Source: Gibbula magus
Lineage: Eukaryota > Mollusca > Gastropoda > Trochida > Trochidae
Assembly (NCBI GenBank): GCA_936450465.1
Contig: OW388292.1
Coordinates: forward strand, 9,505,756 to 9,569,755
Direction of reading: 5' to 3'
DNA length: 64,000 nt
The notes below the pieces were generated by a model that saw nothing but the letters and a program-made list of their open reading frames with translations, ran no database searches and was not told the origin of the DNA. Each line of letters opens with the position of its first letter. Position 1 is the stretch's first letter. Made by a program: the position numbers and the translations under genes. Positions 39,982 through 50,965 of this stretch are shown here, one piece after another.

Positions 39982-40772
39982 CTCATCCATTCTACTTATC
40001 TTCAAGCACTCATCCATTCTACTCATCTTCAAGCACTCATCCATTCTACTCATCTTCAAGCACTCATCCATTCTACTCATCTTCAAGCACTCATCCATTC
40101 TACTCATCTTCAAGCACTCATCCATTCTACTCATCTTCAAGCACTCATCCATTCTACTCATCTTCAAGCACTCAATCAATTCTACTCATCTTCAAGCACT
40201 CAATCAATTCTACTCATCTTCAAGCACTCATCCATTCTACTCATCTTCAAGCACTCATCCATTCTACTCATCTTCAAGCACTCAATCAATTCTACTCATC
40301 GTCAAGCACTCATCCATTCTACTCATCTTCAAGCACTCATCCATTCTACTCATCTTCAAGCACTCATCCATTCTACTCATCTTCAAGCACTCATTCATTC
40401 TACTCATCTTCAAGCACTCATCCATTCTACTCATCTTCAAGCACTCATCCATTCTACTCATATTCAAGCACTCATCCATTCTACTCATCTTCAAGCACTC
40501 ATCCAATCTACTCATCTTCAAGCACTCAATCCATTCTACTCATCTTCAAGCACTCATCCATTCTATTCATTTTCAAGCACTCATCCATTCTACTCATCTT
40601 CAAGCACTCATCCATTCTACTCATCTTCAAGCAATCATCCATTCTACTCATCTTCAAGCACTCAATCCATTCTACTCATCTTCAAGCACTCATCCATTCT
40701 ACTCATCTTCAAGCACTCATCCATACTACTCATCTTCAAGCACTCATCCATTCTACTCATCTTCAAGCACTT
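39982..40772. repeat. 27-bp minisatellite, about 29 copies
   Basis: The unit contains CATTCTACTCATCTTCAAGC; most copies are 27 bp. In the minus strand it reads MDECLKMSR repeated. Some units are 28 bp (CTCAATCAATTC instead of CTCATCCATTC) and shift the frame, so the array cannot encode one continuous protein. Confidence 0.95.
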
Positions 40773-40867
40773 GATTTATTCTCAAGACAAAAATAAAGAC
40801 ATTTCAGGAAATGACATCTGGTCTGCTTTAAACATGCCTGTCTCTGTTTCCTGAACATTTACTCTCA

Positions 40868-41179
40868 TACTTGATGGCAGTGTGTACAGATCACATACAC
40901 GCTGCCATCTTGCAATCTACAGGCAAGTTTCTACTGATGACACAATAGAAACTTGTCTGCAGATTACAAGATGGCAGTGTGTATAGATGACAAACACGCT
41001 GCCATCTTGTAATCTACAGGCAAGTTTCTACTGATGACACAATAGAAACTTGTCTGCAGATTACAAGATGGCAGTGTGTATAGATGACAAACACGCTGTC
41101 ATCTTGTAATCTACAGGCAAGTTTCTACTGATGACACAATAGAAACTTGTCTGTAGATTACAAGATGGCAGTGTGTATG
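40868..41179. repeat. Tandem array of 97-bp double hairpins, three copies plus a partial
   Basis: The motif GATGGCAGTGTGTA recurs at 40873, 40970, 41067 and 41164, exactly 97 bp apart. Within each unit, GATGGCAGTGTGT pairs with ACACGCTGCCATC, and TTGTAATCTACAGGCAAGTT pairs with its near complement 40 bp further on (AACTTGTCTGCAGATTACAA). Every unit is thus two imperfect palindromes back to back, able to form a row of cruciforms. Confidence 0.93.
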
Positions 41180-41250
41180 TCATCAATTGAATGGCAGATA
41201 CAACTATAGACTTTAAAATCCCATTTTATCATTTAATGACATGGCACAGG

Positions 41251-41330
41251 ATACGCCTTCAATCTGAACTGGATGGAACATTATATTAATATACGCCTTC
41301 AATCTGAACTGGATGGAACATTATATTAAT
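41251..41330. repeat. Perfect 40-bp tandem duplication
   Basis: Two identical 40-bp units starting ATACGCCTTCAATCTGAACT lie at 41251 and 41291. The lack of differences suggests a recent event. Confidence 0.93.
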
Positions 41331-41655
41331 ATAAGCCACTGTTGTTATCTAAAGCTGGCAGCGCACAAACAGTTATAGTTTCTGCTCAAAGTTGAAGGTT
41401 GCAAAATGGTGATGTTATGAGACACTGCTTCAACTGTAACTTGACAAGGCAGTAAAGTATTTTTTATATATAACATTAAAATGTCAGAGATGCAATGACA
41501 CTGTTTAGTTGGCAAATGACAGTAATTTAAAGTTGACAGCTGTTCAGAACACAAATTGTCAGGAAAGTCAGTTGGAAAATGATAGTTAAGCAAGGCATTC
41601 TTCGAAAACTGTATTTGTCAGTAAAATGTTATGCTGTTGCTATCTGCAGTTGTTA

Positions 41656-41737
41656 GTGAAATAAAACATTTTATCGATCGTTTAGTCATTGAAATAAAAC
41701 ATTTTATCGATCGTTTAGTCAGTGAAATAAAACATTA
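41656..41737. repeat. 33-bp tandem repeat, about 2.5 copies
   Basis: Units contain AATAAAACATTTTATCGATC and GTTTAGTCA. The ATCGAT/CGATCG core is palindromic. Confidence 0.9.
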
Positions 41738-42268
41738 TCTTTCCTCACTGTGAAATACTAATTTTTTCTTGGCCGTCAGTCGATACATTTTTCGTTATGT
41801 ACCCTGTCAGTCTTACAGTATACAAATTTCATGTACCCCGCTGCCATAGTAACTGCTCTTAGCCAAGAATGGTGTCGCATAACGGTCAGATGATGTTATA
41901 TAATGACATACATGGTGTACAGTTTTAAACAGTTAAGATCAGACGTTTATGGGTCTACTAATTAATAACTTATTTTCCCCTTATTTGCTAAGTTTTGAAA
42001 CATTTTAATAATGCATTTCTTGTACAGTCAGTTAAAGATTAATTGTTTAAAGCATTCAAAAGCTTGTAGTAATATGTTACACATCGTTTAACATTAATTT
42101 TAACAATTAATTTACTGTTACACTCCATGGTTTATCGATATGGTGATACTGTTGACCTTCTGTTGATGGTTGGTCACAGATATCATTGAGACTGTCCTAT
42201 CGACAACAGATGGTTCAACTCCAGAAAACAACATTTACGAGAGAATGTTTTGATTTAGACTTTTACAC

Positions 42269-42533
42269 TTTTACAAGAGACTGTTCCTATCTGGAGTTTA
42301 AACTCTTACAAGAGACTGTTCCTATCTGGAGTTTAAACTCTTACAAGAGACTGTTCCTATCTGGAGTTTAAACTCTTACAAGAGACTGTTCCTATCTGGA
42401 GTTTAAACTCTTACAAGAGACTGTTCCTATCTGGAGTTTAAACTCTTACAAGAGACTGTTCCTATCTGGAGTTTAAACTCTTACAAGAGACTGTTCCTAT
42501 CTGGAGTTTAAACTCTTACATGAGACTGTTCCA
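42269..42533. repeat. 35-bp tandem array, about 7 copies
   Basis: The unit contains TTACAAGAGACTGTTCCTAT and CTGGAGTTTAAACTC, spaced by 35 bp. Middle copies are identical; the first and last are diverged. A similar partial unit occurs at 42585-42615. Confidence 0.94.
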
Positions 42534-45500
42534 GGAGATGACACTCTGACAAAAGGCTTTTTGATCTCAAGTTTACCTTCGTACTGTTTCTATCTGGAGT
42601 TTACACTACAACAAGAGACATTGGGATTGTCTGGTTATCTGAGACAACGGTCAGTCTAGACTAGGACAGTGATCCCCAGATCAAACACATCCGATGATGA
42701 CACCAAGCGAGAAGCACTTTAACTCGGACCTGTCTCAGCCGCTTAACACTGACGACCAATCAGGAAGGTTGTTGTGACGGGGTTGAGAACTTCAGATGCC
42801 TGTCATTTCAGTTAAGATCCTGTCAGTTCGGAAGGCATCAACATCCATCATACTGTACTTTACGACTTTAATATGTTTAGTTATTCACTAAGAATCCTTA
42901 AGGCTAAAATATGTAACATAAACTGTTAAAACATAGTGAAAACATATGATACATTCCCATTGATTTAATCAGAATCCAAATTTTCTTTCTAACAAAAATA
43001 CCAGATAGATTTGATTGCACATGTCCATAATTGACTCATGATCAATGAAATAAAAGTTTGGTAAAATGAAGATTTGATAAAATAAAGATTTGAGGTGAAA
43101 ATTCAATTATTTTGAAATCAGACTTGGGCTAAAATGGAGAAGAAGCCTAGATTCGTCCATATCTTCTACTCTACCATGGAACGTTTTATTTGATCAAGAT
43201 TTCAACATTTCATCTTCAGGATTGAGACGAAAAACACAAACCTATGAAATATAAAGGGAAGTGGTTATATATGAAAAACAATATTTAACATTCACCTGAG
43301 GAAGAAGTATGCATATAGACCACGAGGTTCTTCACAGTGGGAGTTCACATTTAATTTTGGAAGACTAAAACCTGCAAATTATGTGAAACGATGGTGTCCC
43401 TTGGCAAATATGAACTCCAAGTTGTAAAATGTGGGAACTATACTCTCAAACATCATAAATCACTTGACATATCATAGACAACAGGTAGAGGCATGTAGAG
43501 AAGATAGGGTCACAAAGCTCACTCACTCACACAGGGTCGGGAAGTGCAGAGAGATCGAAAAGTGTCCTCATAACGGAATAGTGACAACTATAATCTAGAC
43601 TCGTCCACAGTCTCAGAGATTTTACTTTCTAAAGATTAGAAGATAAGGAAACTGACGATTTTGAAGGGATTGACAATATTTTAACATATGAAATGTAAAA
43701 AAATATTCCATATTCATTATAGAACTATCTAATGTTGATATAAAAGTTAACTGAAAAGAGAAGAGTTTTTTTTTTAAATCTGAAAATCTGTTACTCTTTT
43801 GTGAATTTTTCGACATGTTTCAATTTAGAGTAGAATATGATATGGAATTTATGGTTCACAAGCGGCAAGCTATAGCTTTCAACAACCCGAATAAGAAAAT
43901 GGAAGAAAATTTAAAAGTCTTAAATCCACTTATACTGATTTATTATGTATGAATGTTTTCAAACAATGTCACCCATAAACAAGTTTCTGCACTAAAAGTA
44001 CAGAATTTCTACAATGTTTTGTAAGCATAACACAATATACCATAAAGATATAAGCTATGTAAAACATCATAAAGATATGATAATCAATGCCTTTACAATA
44101 TATACAGTAGGAAACAATGCCTCAACATATAGTCTGATCATCACGCCTTCTGATAAGACGTATATCCTTGAATGAAATTTGTTACTTATATCATCTTTTG
44201 TAGATTGTCAAATGAGGCTTCAGTCAGATTCTCTAATTAGTAGATACTGAAACTGGAGCCAAGCGAATGGAGGTTTTCAATTAAGACGATAACCATACTC
44301 ATATTGTCAGGGAAATATGCCTCTGAATGCATGTTGAGGTCTTGTTAAAAATGTTTTGCAAGTTACGTACCTGTCCAAAAAAAATCTGTCAACTAACTTT
44401 AAATTGCAAAGTTCAGTTCTCTAAAGGAAAATTACAGAAAATGAAATATCCTATTTCAGTATGGCTCCAGCAAGTATGTTCATGTCATTTGAAGGTGGCA
44501 CTAGTTAGACATTATCATACCTTTTTTGGACATTATTAGCTTCAAGCACTGGTTTCGTTTAATATCAGAAGAAATATAACGATGAAATCCTAAAGGCATT
44601 TATTATCTTTTATTTCTTCATTTCAGTAAACTGGTTCAAATGGCCATTTCACTCGAAGACAACACTCAGAAGAAGAAGCACAGCAGCCCTGAGGCGATAT
44701 CACTCAGTTGCATCAACAATTCCTTCCTTTATCTTCCCTGGATAATTGGTAATTGAAAGATCTTCAAGGTCTATGTAATATCTGGATCATGTCTTGCAAC
44801 ACGAAGGATATTAAATTAACAGAAATGATCTGTCACTTGATACATCAGTTTTTGAGGTTGCTTAGAGAGTTATAGTTCTACATGGTCCAACGTATATCTA
44901 AGACTACTAATGAAACAGCTCAAGATTGAAGCTAAGTCGGTCACTGTCATAAACCTCTCGTCATGTCACTCCGGGAAGGAAATCAGGCCGTGTTTATGAC
45001 ATGTCGGTCAGTGTCAGAGAGTGGACGGGGGTTAGAACAGCTGATTGACATCTGGAACTGACAGCGGTCTTGTGGATTTGTGTGTCAGTATTAGACCTAG
45101 ACTGTCACAGCATTTACGGTCTCTTTCAATCTCTTGATTATAATTTCTCAACAATGAAATCTACAGTCTCACTGTCCATGAAGTTATCCTTGTTTCTCAT
45201 ACAATAACTGCATCGGATGTGACATTACCTGTGCACGGTTCATCTCCATCAGTCCTTTGTATCTGTATCAATAGAATTATCAGTGGCTCCCAACAATTGC
45301 AACCTTTATGTATACTAAGGTCACCTAAATCATCATTTCTATCCATCACTTCCAGCATTGACCCAATGATTACATCACACATTTCATACATACAGTTAGT
45401 CTAACAGGCACCTTGCGCATTTATCTTCCTTCAGAAATACGTTCATCTGTCGAGTCATCATCTAAATCATTCCAAATCTACTATCTAACCATTCACATCT

Positions 45501-46032
45501 CCCTAGTCCTGTACTCAGATTTACATCAAATCACTAGTCGTGAACTCAGATCTATATCAAATTCCTTATCTCCAGACACAGTGAGATTGCATGACCTGCA
45601 AAACGTAAATCATCTCAAGCATATCCAAAACTCTTTAATTTCCTTTGAGCTCCCATTCTCTCCTAGCCTGTCCTACATAAGAGACTGGTGTGAAGACTGT
45701 CAATAAGGTTGCATGAAGATTGTCTCTGCAGCCTGGTATCTCATACTGCAAGTGGATGATAATTGAAGTAGTCTGAACTCTAATAGTATACAGTAGATTA
45801 CAGGAAGAGATTGTATGACCTGCAGACAATATCACAGATTTCTTAATAAATATACACTGAGGGTTGTCTCCACTGAACAACAGTCAGTTGAATGTACTGA
45901 TATACTGTCCACGGGGCCATTCATCACATGTGCTACAGCATGCTATCTTTCAGTGCAATCAAATATTATTAACCATAACTTGAAATAATCATACAGATAG
46001 TTATTCAAACCAGATTTAAAACTGAAATATGC

Positions 46033-46402
46033 AAAAATAGAGCCATGGACTCTGTAGCTCATCATTGAGTTATTATCTATGGTTGAATATCTAAGTTATC
46101 CCAAGTTATACATTTACCAAATCTACAATTTAGAATCTCCTTTGGCCAAAGGAGCTTTTTGTATTGGAAATTAAAGAAGATGAAAATAACTTTTTAAGGT
46201 TGTGACCCCTTTGACCCTATTTATAATTTACAATCCCCATTGCCCAATGACTCTGTACACAAAATTTCAGCTTTCTAGAGCTTTTCATACTTGAGAAGAA
46301 TATGAAAATAGGTTTTCAGGTCATGACCCCTGTGACCCTATTTGGGGTGAAAAGGTCTCCAAATCTATAATTTAGAATCCCCATTGGCCAAGGTGTCTGC
46401 AC
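46033..46402 (+). mobile_element. Partial 'GATGAGCT'-family element (leader plus about two cores)
   Basis: The leader AAAAATAGAGCCATGGACTC, then TGTAGCTCATCA, matches 13322-13372. Cores carry ACAATTTAGAATC, GTGACCCCTTTGACCC and ACAAAATTTCAGC, as at 15001-15560. The ACGG tract and 3' end are missing; the element runs straight into the 23-bp minisatellite at about 46404. Confidence 0.65.
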
Positions 46403-46403
46403 T

Positions 46404-46589
46404 TTAGATATGCCAGGGTGTATGAGGTATATATGCCAGGGTGTATGAGGTAGATATGCCAGGGTGTTTGAGGTAGATATGCCAGGGTGTATGAGGTAGA
46501 TATGCCAGGGTGTATGAGGTAGATATGTCAGGGTGTATGAGGTAGATATGCCAGGGTGTATGAGGTAGATATGCCAGGGTGTATGAATT
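46404..46589. repeat. 23-bp minisatellite, about 8 copies
   Basis: The unit contains ATATGCCAGGGTGTATGAGG and TAG. Copies are nearly identical. The array starts exactly where the preceding mobile element is cut off, a place where such elements usually carry their own microsatellite. Confidence 0.93.
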
Positions 46590-48329
46590 AACAGATATCT
46601 ATGATATCATACATTTTCATATTGAAATTTGTCCTTAGTTTTTCGTGCATATGGTGTTGTGAAAATTTACACAAAAAGTGATGATGTCATCAAGTATCAT
46701 TGTCATTGCTCGGTTGTCGCTTGCTTTTCATAAAAGCCGATTCTGTCATCTTGAAAACTATGGACTTCAGAATGTTATGTCACCTGGTAATAATGAAATT
46801 ATTGTAGACATGCATTTGGTAGGTACATCTTGCAGAGAAATATGTCAGTTGCTTAAAAAATCAAAAAGCAGAAATGATGGTGATATTCTATGATAAAGCG
46901 AACGAGGCAATGTGGAAAATCGTAATGTACTGGCAGACCAAGAATTTTGAACAAATGTGATAGAGATGTACAGAAAGTAAGCTAAGAAAGCTTCAAAGTT
47001 CAAATATGATCATCGCTGGTTCAAGTAACTAATGAATTCAATGAAAACAGAGCTTTTATAGTTTCTAGGGGAAGGAAGTTGAGAGTGGAAACAGAGAGGT
47101 AAAAAGAAGTATGGATTAATTTGTGACAATGAAAGAGTCAATGAGTCAGGTTGTCTTGACATAAGTGGTCCAAGCATCTCCACGATCAAAGCAATAACAA
47201 CGGTGACTCACAACATGAGGATGAGGGCAAACTGGAGAGAAAGGCTCGCGTTGGGAGCAACACTGTTGTCTGGTCAGTATCAGAGGGGGATTGTGGTCAA
47301 TAGTGGCCGATTGATGGGTTGTATTGGTCAGTCAGTGCAGGAGATATCATAACGGCCTGGACAGTGGGAGGGAGAGAAGCTGACAAGGGCTGGGGAGAAT
47401 TGATGGACAAGGCAGTGGTCAAGGAAATGTTTCCCAGTTTGTCATTATCTTGTTCAAGATGGGCATACCCTTGCAAATTTAAACCCATTTTCCTCACGAC
47501 ATATTGCAATCAAACACTTTGAAACTATTTTCCTGTCAAGATCAACCTTGGTGCTGACCATCAAACAGCCTCAAGGAAGAACAACCTCTCTGATCTTCGC
47601 TTTGAAATACTGAAGTCGGTTCAAGGACCAAGAAATTAGGCCCACATGATTGATCAGCTGTGATCATAATTGAAACAATTTGGTTTAAAGAAAATTTACT
47701 CCTCAACTTCTCTAAAATGTGAAAGTCAGAATTTTATTCTTTCATCTGTACTGTTAACTGACCCTTTACAGGAATCAGGCTATCCTGTGTAAACATAGGA
47801 TTAGTTGCAAGTTCTGATTCAAATGCAATATTCTCATCTTTCAGTACACCCGTGTGTCGTGAGATTATTCCTTTAAATATCAGAAGGGACAGAAAGGTTC
47901 CAGGATTCTTATAGAAGCATAAAATAAGAGCTCTCTTCAGGAATATATATGAATACACGGTGCACAATAAGGGTTAAATCTAGAGTCTAACACCCAGCCG
48001 ACAGTTCGATAATCTGTTTAAACAAGGATTAACAACTTGTGTAGCCAATAACACTATTCACGGCCATTACAACATCTCATTAAGGAAATGAGTAGATCTA
48101 ATCAGAGAAAAGTCTTATCTTAGCCCTGACCAAAATGGATTTACACACAATCAATAATTTACTCTCAATACTTCTTAGAAACAGAGATGATCTCCATTAA
48201 AACTCCTTTTTATAAAACATGTGTCAAATATATTTGATCAAACATTAGACAAAAATAACAACATTATCATCATCATCATCATCGTCATCATATTTTTTCA
48301 TTTGAACTTTCATTACATATATGGAATTG

Positions 48330-49061
48330 AAACACCCCTGCTGGAAACAAACACGTTTACAACATTTTGTTAGATTCAACCTTTACCAAGTTACCATGCT
48401 TTTCCAAGTGGGAACGTGTTCTGGATAAGACCTTTACTGATAAAGAGTGGATGATTTTTAACATTATTTCAAATAAATGTACTCAGAGCACTGACTTAAG
48501 GTGGCTACAATATAGGATTATCCACAACATTTTACCAACAAAATGTCTTCTTTATAGAATGAAATATTCAAATTCGCCATTTTGCTCCTTATGTCTAAAG
48601 GAAATCGAAACTATAGAACATCTCTTTTGGGAATGCGACATCATGAGGAAAATATGGTGCAAAGTGACAGATTGGCTACAAACCATACAATTATCAATAA
48701 AATTTTTTATGGAAAATGTTTTGTTTGGATTTAAAAATAAAAATAATAATCCTATGAATGTAATCATCCTTCTGATCAAACAATATATATTCAAATGTGC
48801 TCTTGGAAATTATGCACCTCATATCGAGTTTATAAAGAAAGATATCAACAAATACTACAATATCACTAGATATATAGATTTATCGAATGGAACTGAGAAT
48901 CATTTTGTTAAATTTTGGTCAACATTGCACTTGTTGTTAGATTGAATATAAACATGTTGAAGTATTGTATTTTATTGTATTGCAATGTATTGTATTGACT
49001 CTGTATATGATGTGTGCCTGTAACGCAAAATATGGAAAATAAAAAAATTAAAAAAATAAAA
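48330..49061 (+). mobile_element. 5'-truncated LINE insertion with perfect 13-bp target site duplication
   Basis: The 732-bp insertion contains the 3' end of a LINE second open frame, a short 3' untranslated region with TATTG repeats, an AATAAA signal and an A-rich tail (AAATAAAAAAATTAAAAAAA-like). ATATATGGAATTG occurs just before (48317-48329) and just after (49062-49074). A perfect duplication, an A-rich 3' end and a cut 5' end are the hallmarks of target-primed reverse transcription. The open frame is undamaged, so the insertion is probably recent. Confidence 0.9.
48331..48945 (+). CDS. C-terminal fragment of a LINE reverse transcriptase protein (ORF2)
   Basis: There are 204 codons open from the truncation point to a TGA. 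The fragment has the tail domain found after the reverse transcriptase in L1/Tx1-like and related LINEs: a conserved helix (RWLQYRIIHNILPTKCLLYR, residues 57-76), then a zinc knuckle CX2CX8HX4C with C85, C88, H97 and C102, followed by the typical HLFWEC...IW block. In full-length elements this domain is thought to help bind the element RNA during target-primed reverse transcription. The endonuclease and polymerase domains are absent, so it cannot act alone. There is no sign of its own promoter or start codon; it is a dead fragment, though without any frameshift or stop. Confidence 0.88.
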   Translation, partial: NTPAGNKHVYNILLDSTFTKLPCFSKWERVLDKTFTDKEWMIFNIISNKCTQSTDLRWLQYRIIHNILPTKCLLYRMKYSNSPFCSLCLKEIETIEHLFWECDIMRKIWCKVTDWLQTIQLSIKFFMENVLFGFKNKNNNPMNVIILLIKQYIFKCALGNYAPHIEFIKKDINKYYNITRYIDLSNGTENHFVKFWSTLHLLLD

Positions 49062-50492
49062 ATATATGGAATTGTCACTTCACTTCTAAGGCACCTAAGC
49101 TGTACTGTTGAGATAATAAAAACCTTGTCATATTCTTCCCTAAAAGCCTTTACAAAATCATAACATCACCTCAGTAAAATGTGTTTACTTTGTGTTTTTC
49201 TTGAGATCAGAAGACACATACGCACAAAATCAATAGTTTTTCCTTTGATTCATTAACTCTTTGCAGGGTGTCCACAAATCTTTTAACAGAATATTTCACA
49301 TTATAGTAAACGAGCCATTTAGAAATCTTCAAAAGAATATTGAACAAAGTATGAGAAAAACACTGTTCCAATCAATAGAAAAAGATTTGTTTCTGTCTAT
49401 GACCCAGCCCATGCCATTGATTTACCCAGTATATATAATTTATTTTATTATATATATATATACACACACATATATGTCTGATGTTTTCTCAGAGTTTAGA
49501 TCTCCACGACGCATTTGCTTTCTATGCTGAATAAGAGGACTTGATTATGATTTGTTACTAACATAAGAGATTCAAATAATTAGATATAATATAATTAAAT
49601 AATAAACATATATTTAGATTACTTACTTATGTCTATCTGATCTTCTTTCAGCATATTTCTGTAACCTTTAAATTGTATTGACAATTTGTATTTAACTTAA
49701 CAAACGTTTATCATATATAGGAAAGGAATTTTTCAACCAAGAGGTATGAAATACAATGAAAAGTTTACACTTATTAGGATATTAATGATTAAAAATTAAT
49801 ATTACATTAAAAAAATAAATGGCATTGCAAATATGAAACTCTAACTTACTAACTTTATAAATTTGAAATCAATACCTCCTCAAAATTATGAAATTTCATT
49901 TCAAACAACCAATCAATTCTTTTCCCCAAAATGTTTTTTTAAATGAAATTGAAATTTCTCGAAATAACAAAAATCATTACTTAATCCAAATGGATAAAGA
50001 ATTTCAATAAGAGCATAATTATAAATTAAAAAACATGTAAAACTTTTCAAAGTTTGAAGCAATATGTTGAACTTTTCTGATTGAGAGAGAAATTTAAATT
50101 CTACTCATATTTCAACATTTGAATTGATTTTTTTGGCGAACATTAGACCAAACATAACAATCTTCAATCCAATTTGACAAAAAGAGAAAATGCTTATTTT
50201 CAATGGAAACAATCAAACATGACGTCAAACAAAAATCATAACACTATTCAGCAATCTAAATTGCCAGAAATATCAATTTTCAATAAACTATCAATTTACT
50301 ACGAAAATGCCCCGAAAACATATTCCTACACTTTCACAAACATCAATTTTCCCACAAATTTTCAATTTACATGAAAGAGCGCTGCCCGAGTGTTGGCCCA
50401 ACAGAACAGCATGATCCGAGCGATCGTTACACCAAGCACTATTCTAAAGACTAAGCAAGCTGGATAAGCCCGCAGGAAATTTAAACTATTAC

Positions 50493-50609
50493 CTCATCCT
50501 CGCTTGACTCACTCTCCGACAGGTCAAGGGTCATGGAACCTCGGACGAACCTCCAGCGACGTGCACCACGATTCCGGGAGAAACACACACATGATGTGAA
50601 CGGCACCAT
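50493..50609 (-). CDS. First coding exon of an unidentified minus-strand gene
   Basis: The exon encodes 39 residues beginning MVPFTSCVCF and ending in an acidic serine-rich run (SESESSEDE). The start is supported by a good context (A at -3, G at +4) and by an in-frame TGA four codons before the ATG, so the frame cannot extend upstream. The exon ends GAG|gtaata, a valid donor, in phase 0. It is richer in CpG and GC than the surrounding DNA. The middle is basic (residues 12-23 contain RNRGARRWRFVR), which would suit a cytoplasmic or nuclear protein; there is no convincing signal peptide. Phase 0 fits the next supported exon at 19413-19473. I do not recognise the family. A small exon lying in the 31-kb intron between them could have been missed. 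Confidence 0.72.
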
Positions 50610-50859
50610 TGTTTCAGTTCAACTTACTGACGAATAAGACTTTCTTACATTCAAGAGAGCTGGAATTAAAATCACCAATTTCTTTCACATCTCTGACGCA
50701 CATGACAATCACTCTTGTTAGGCAGAAGGTGAATGCGACAGCTTCAGTCTTGCTTCTCCAGGCAAATTGTTTTTGTAAGATAATGTACGGAACTCCTTAT
50801 TTCAAAGTAAAGGCGGTATAAAGTTTGCGGTAGATTTACAAACGAAGAAATGGAGAGCG

Positions 50860-50965
50860 CGATAACCAATAATCACGGACCATGCCTGCAGCAGGTTTAG
50901 ACAAACCAGACCGGTTAAACAGACGGTTAAAGCGCCATGACTGTTATTATGAATTGACGTCAGAG
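50860..50965 (-). promoter_or_regulatory. Possible proximal promoter of the minus-strand gene
   Basis: A perfect palindromic CRE (TGACGTCA, 50955-50962) and a CCAAT box (50866-50870, inverted relative to the gene) lie about 350 and 260 bp upstream of the start codon. A weak TATA-like TTTATA occurs near 50815-50820. The region is richer in CpG than its surroundings. The motifs are seen; their use as promoter is inferred from position. Confidence 0.35.

Larger units (their letters stand above)
19474..50492 (-). other. Intron 1 of the minus-strand gene (31 kb), rich in minisatellites and mobile elements
   Basis: The interval between the first two supported exons is 31,019 bp. It holds at least ten tandem arrays, several modular dispersed repeats and a truncated LINE, listed separately. 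I scanned it for minus-strand exons and found none I would defend, though short exons could be missed. Stretches with nothing recognised include 19474-20110, 20222-22860, 23280-26800, 27960-30220, 31740-34390, 37430-38170, 42540-46030, 46600-48320 and 49080-50490. They are AT-rich, with a few GC-richer patches (about 22800-23300, 42640-42800, 44990-45070 and 47150-47480). Confidence 0.5.

Noticed and set aside
39946..40521. Frames repeating MDECLKMSR
   Set aside because: 27-bp minisatellite; several 28-bp units break the frame.
44625..44752. Possible plus-strand exon: tttcag acceptor, ATGGCCATTTCACTC frame, GGTAATT donor-like end
   Set aside because: The frame is about 37 codons, the start context is poor, the donor is weak, and no partner exon was found.
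47297..47522. Overlapping 67- and 70-codon frames in a GC-richer patch
   Set aside because: Open on both strands with no motif or splice support; could be a conserved non-coding segment but that cannot be judged here.
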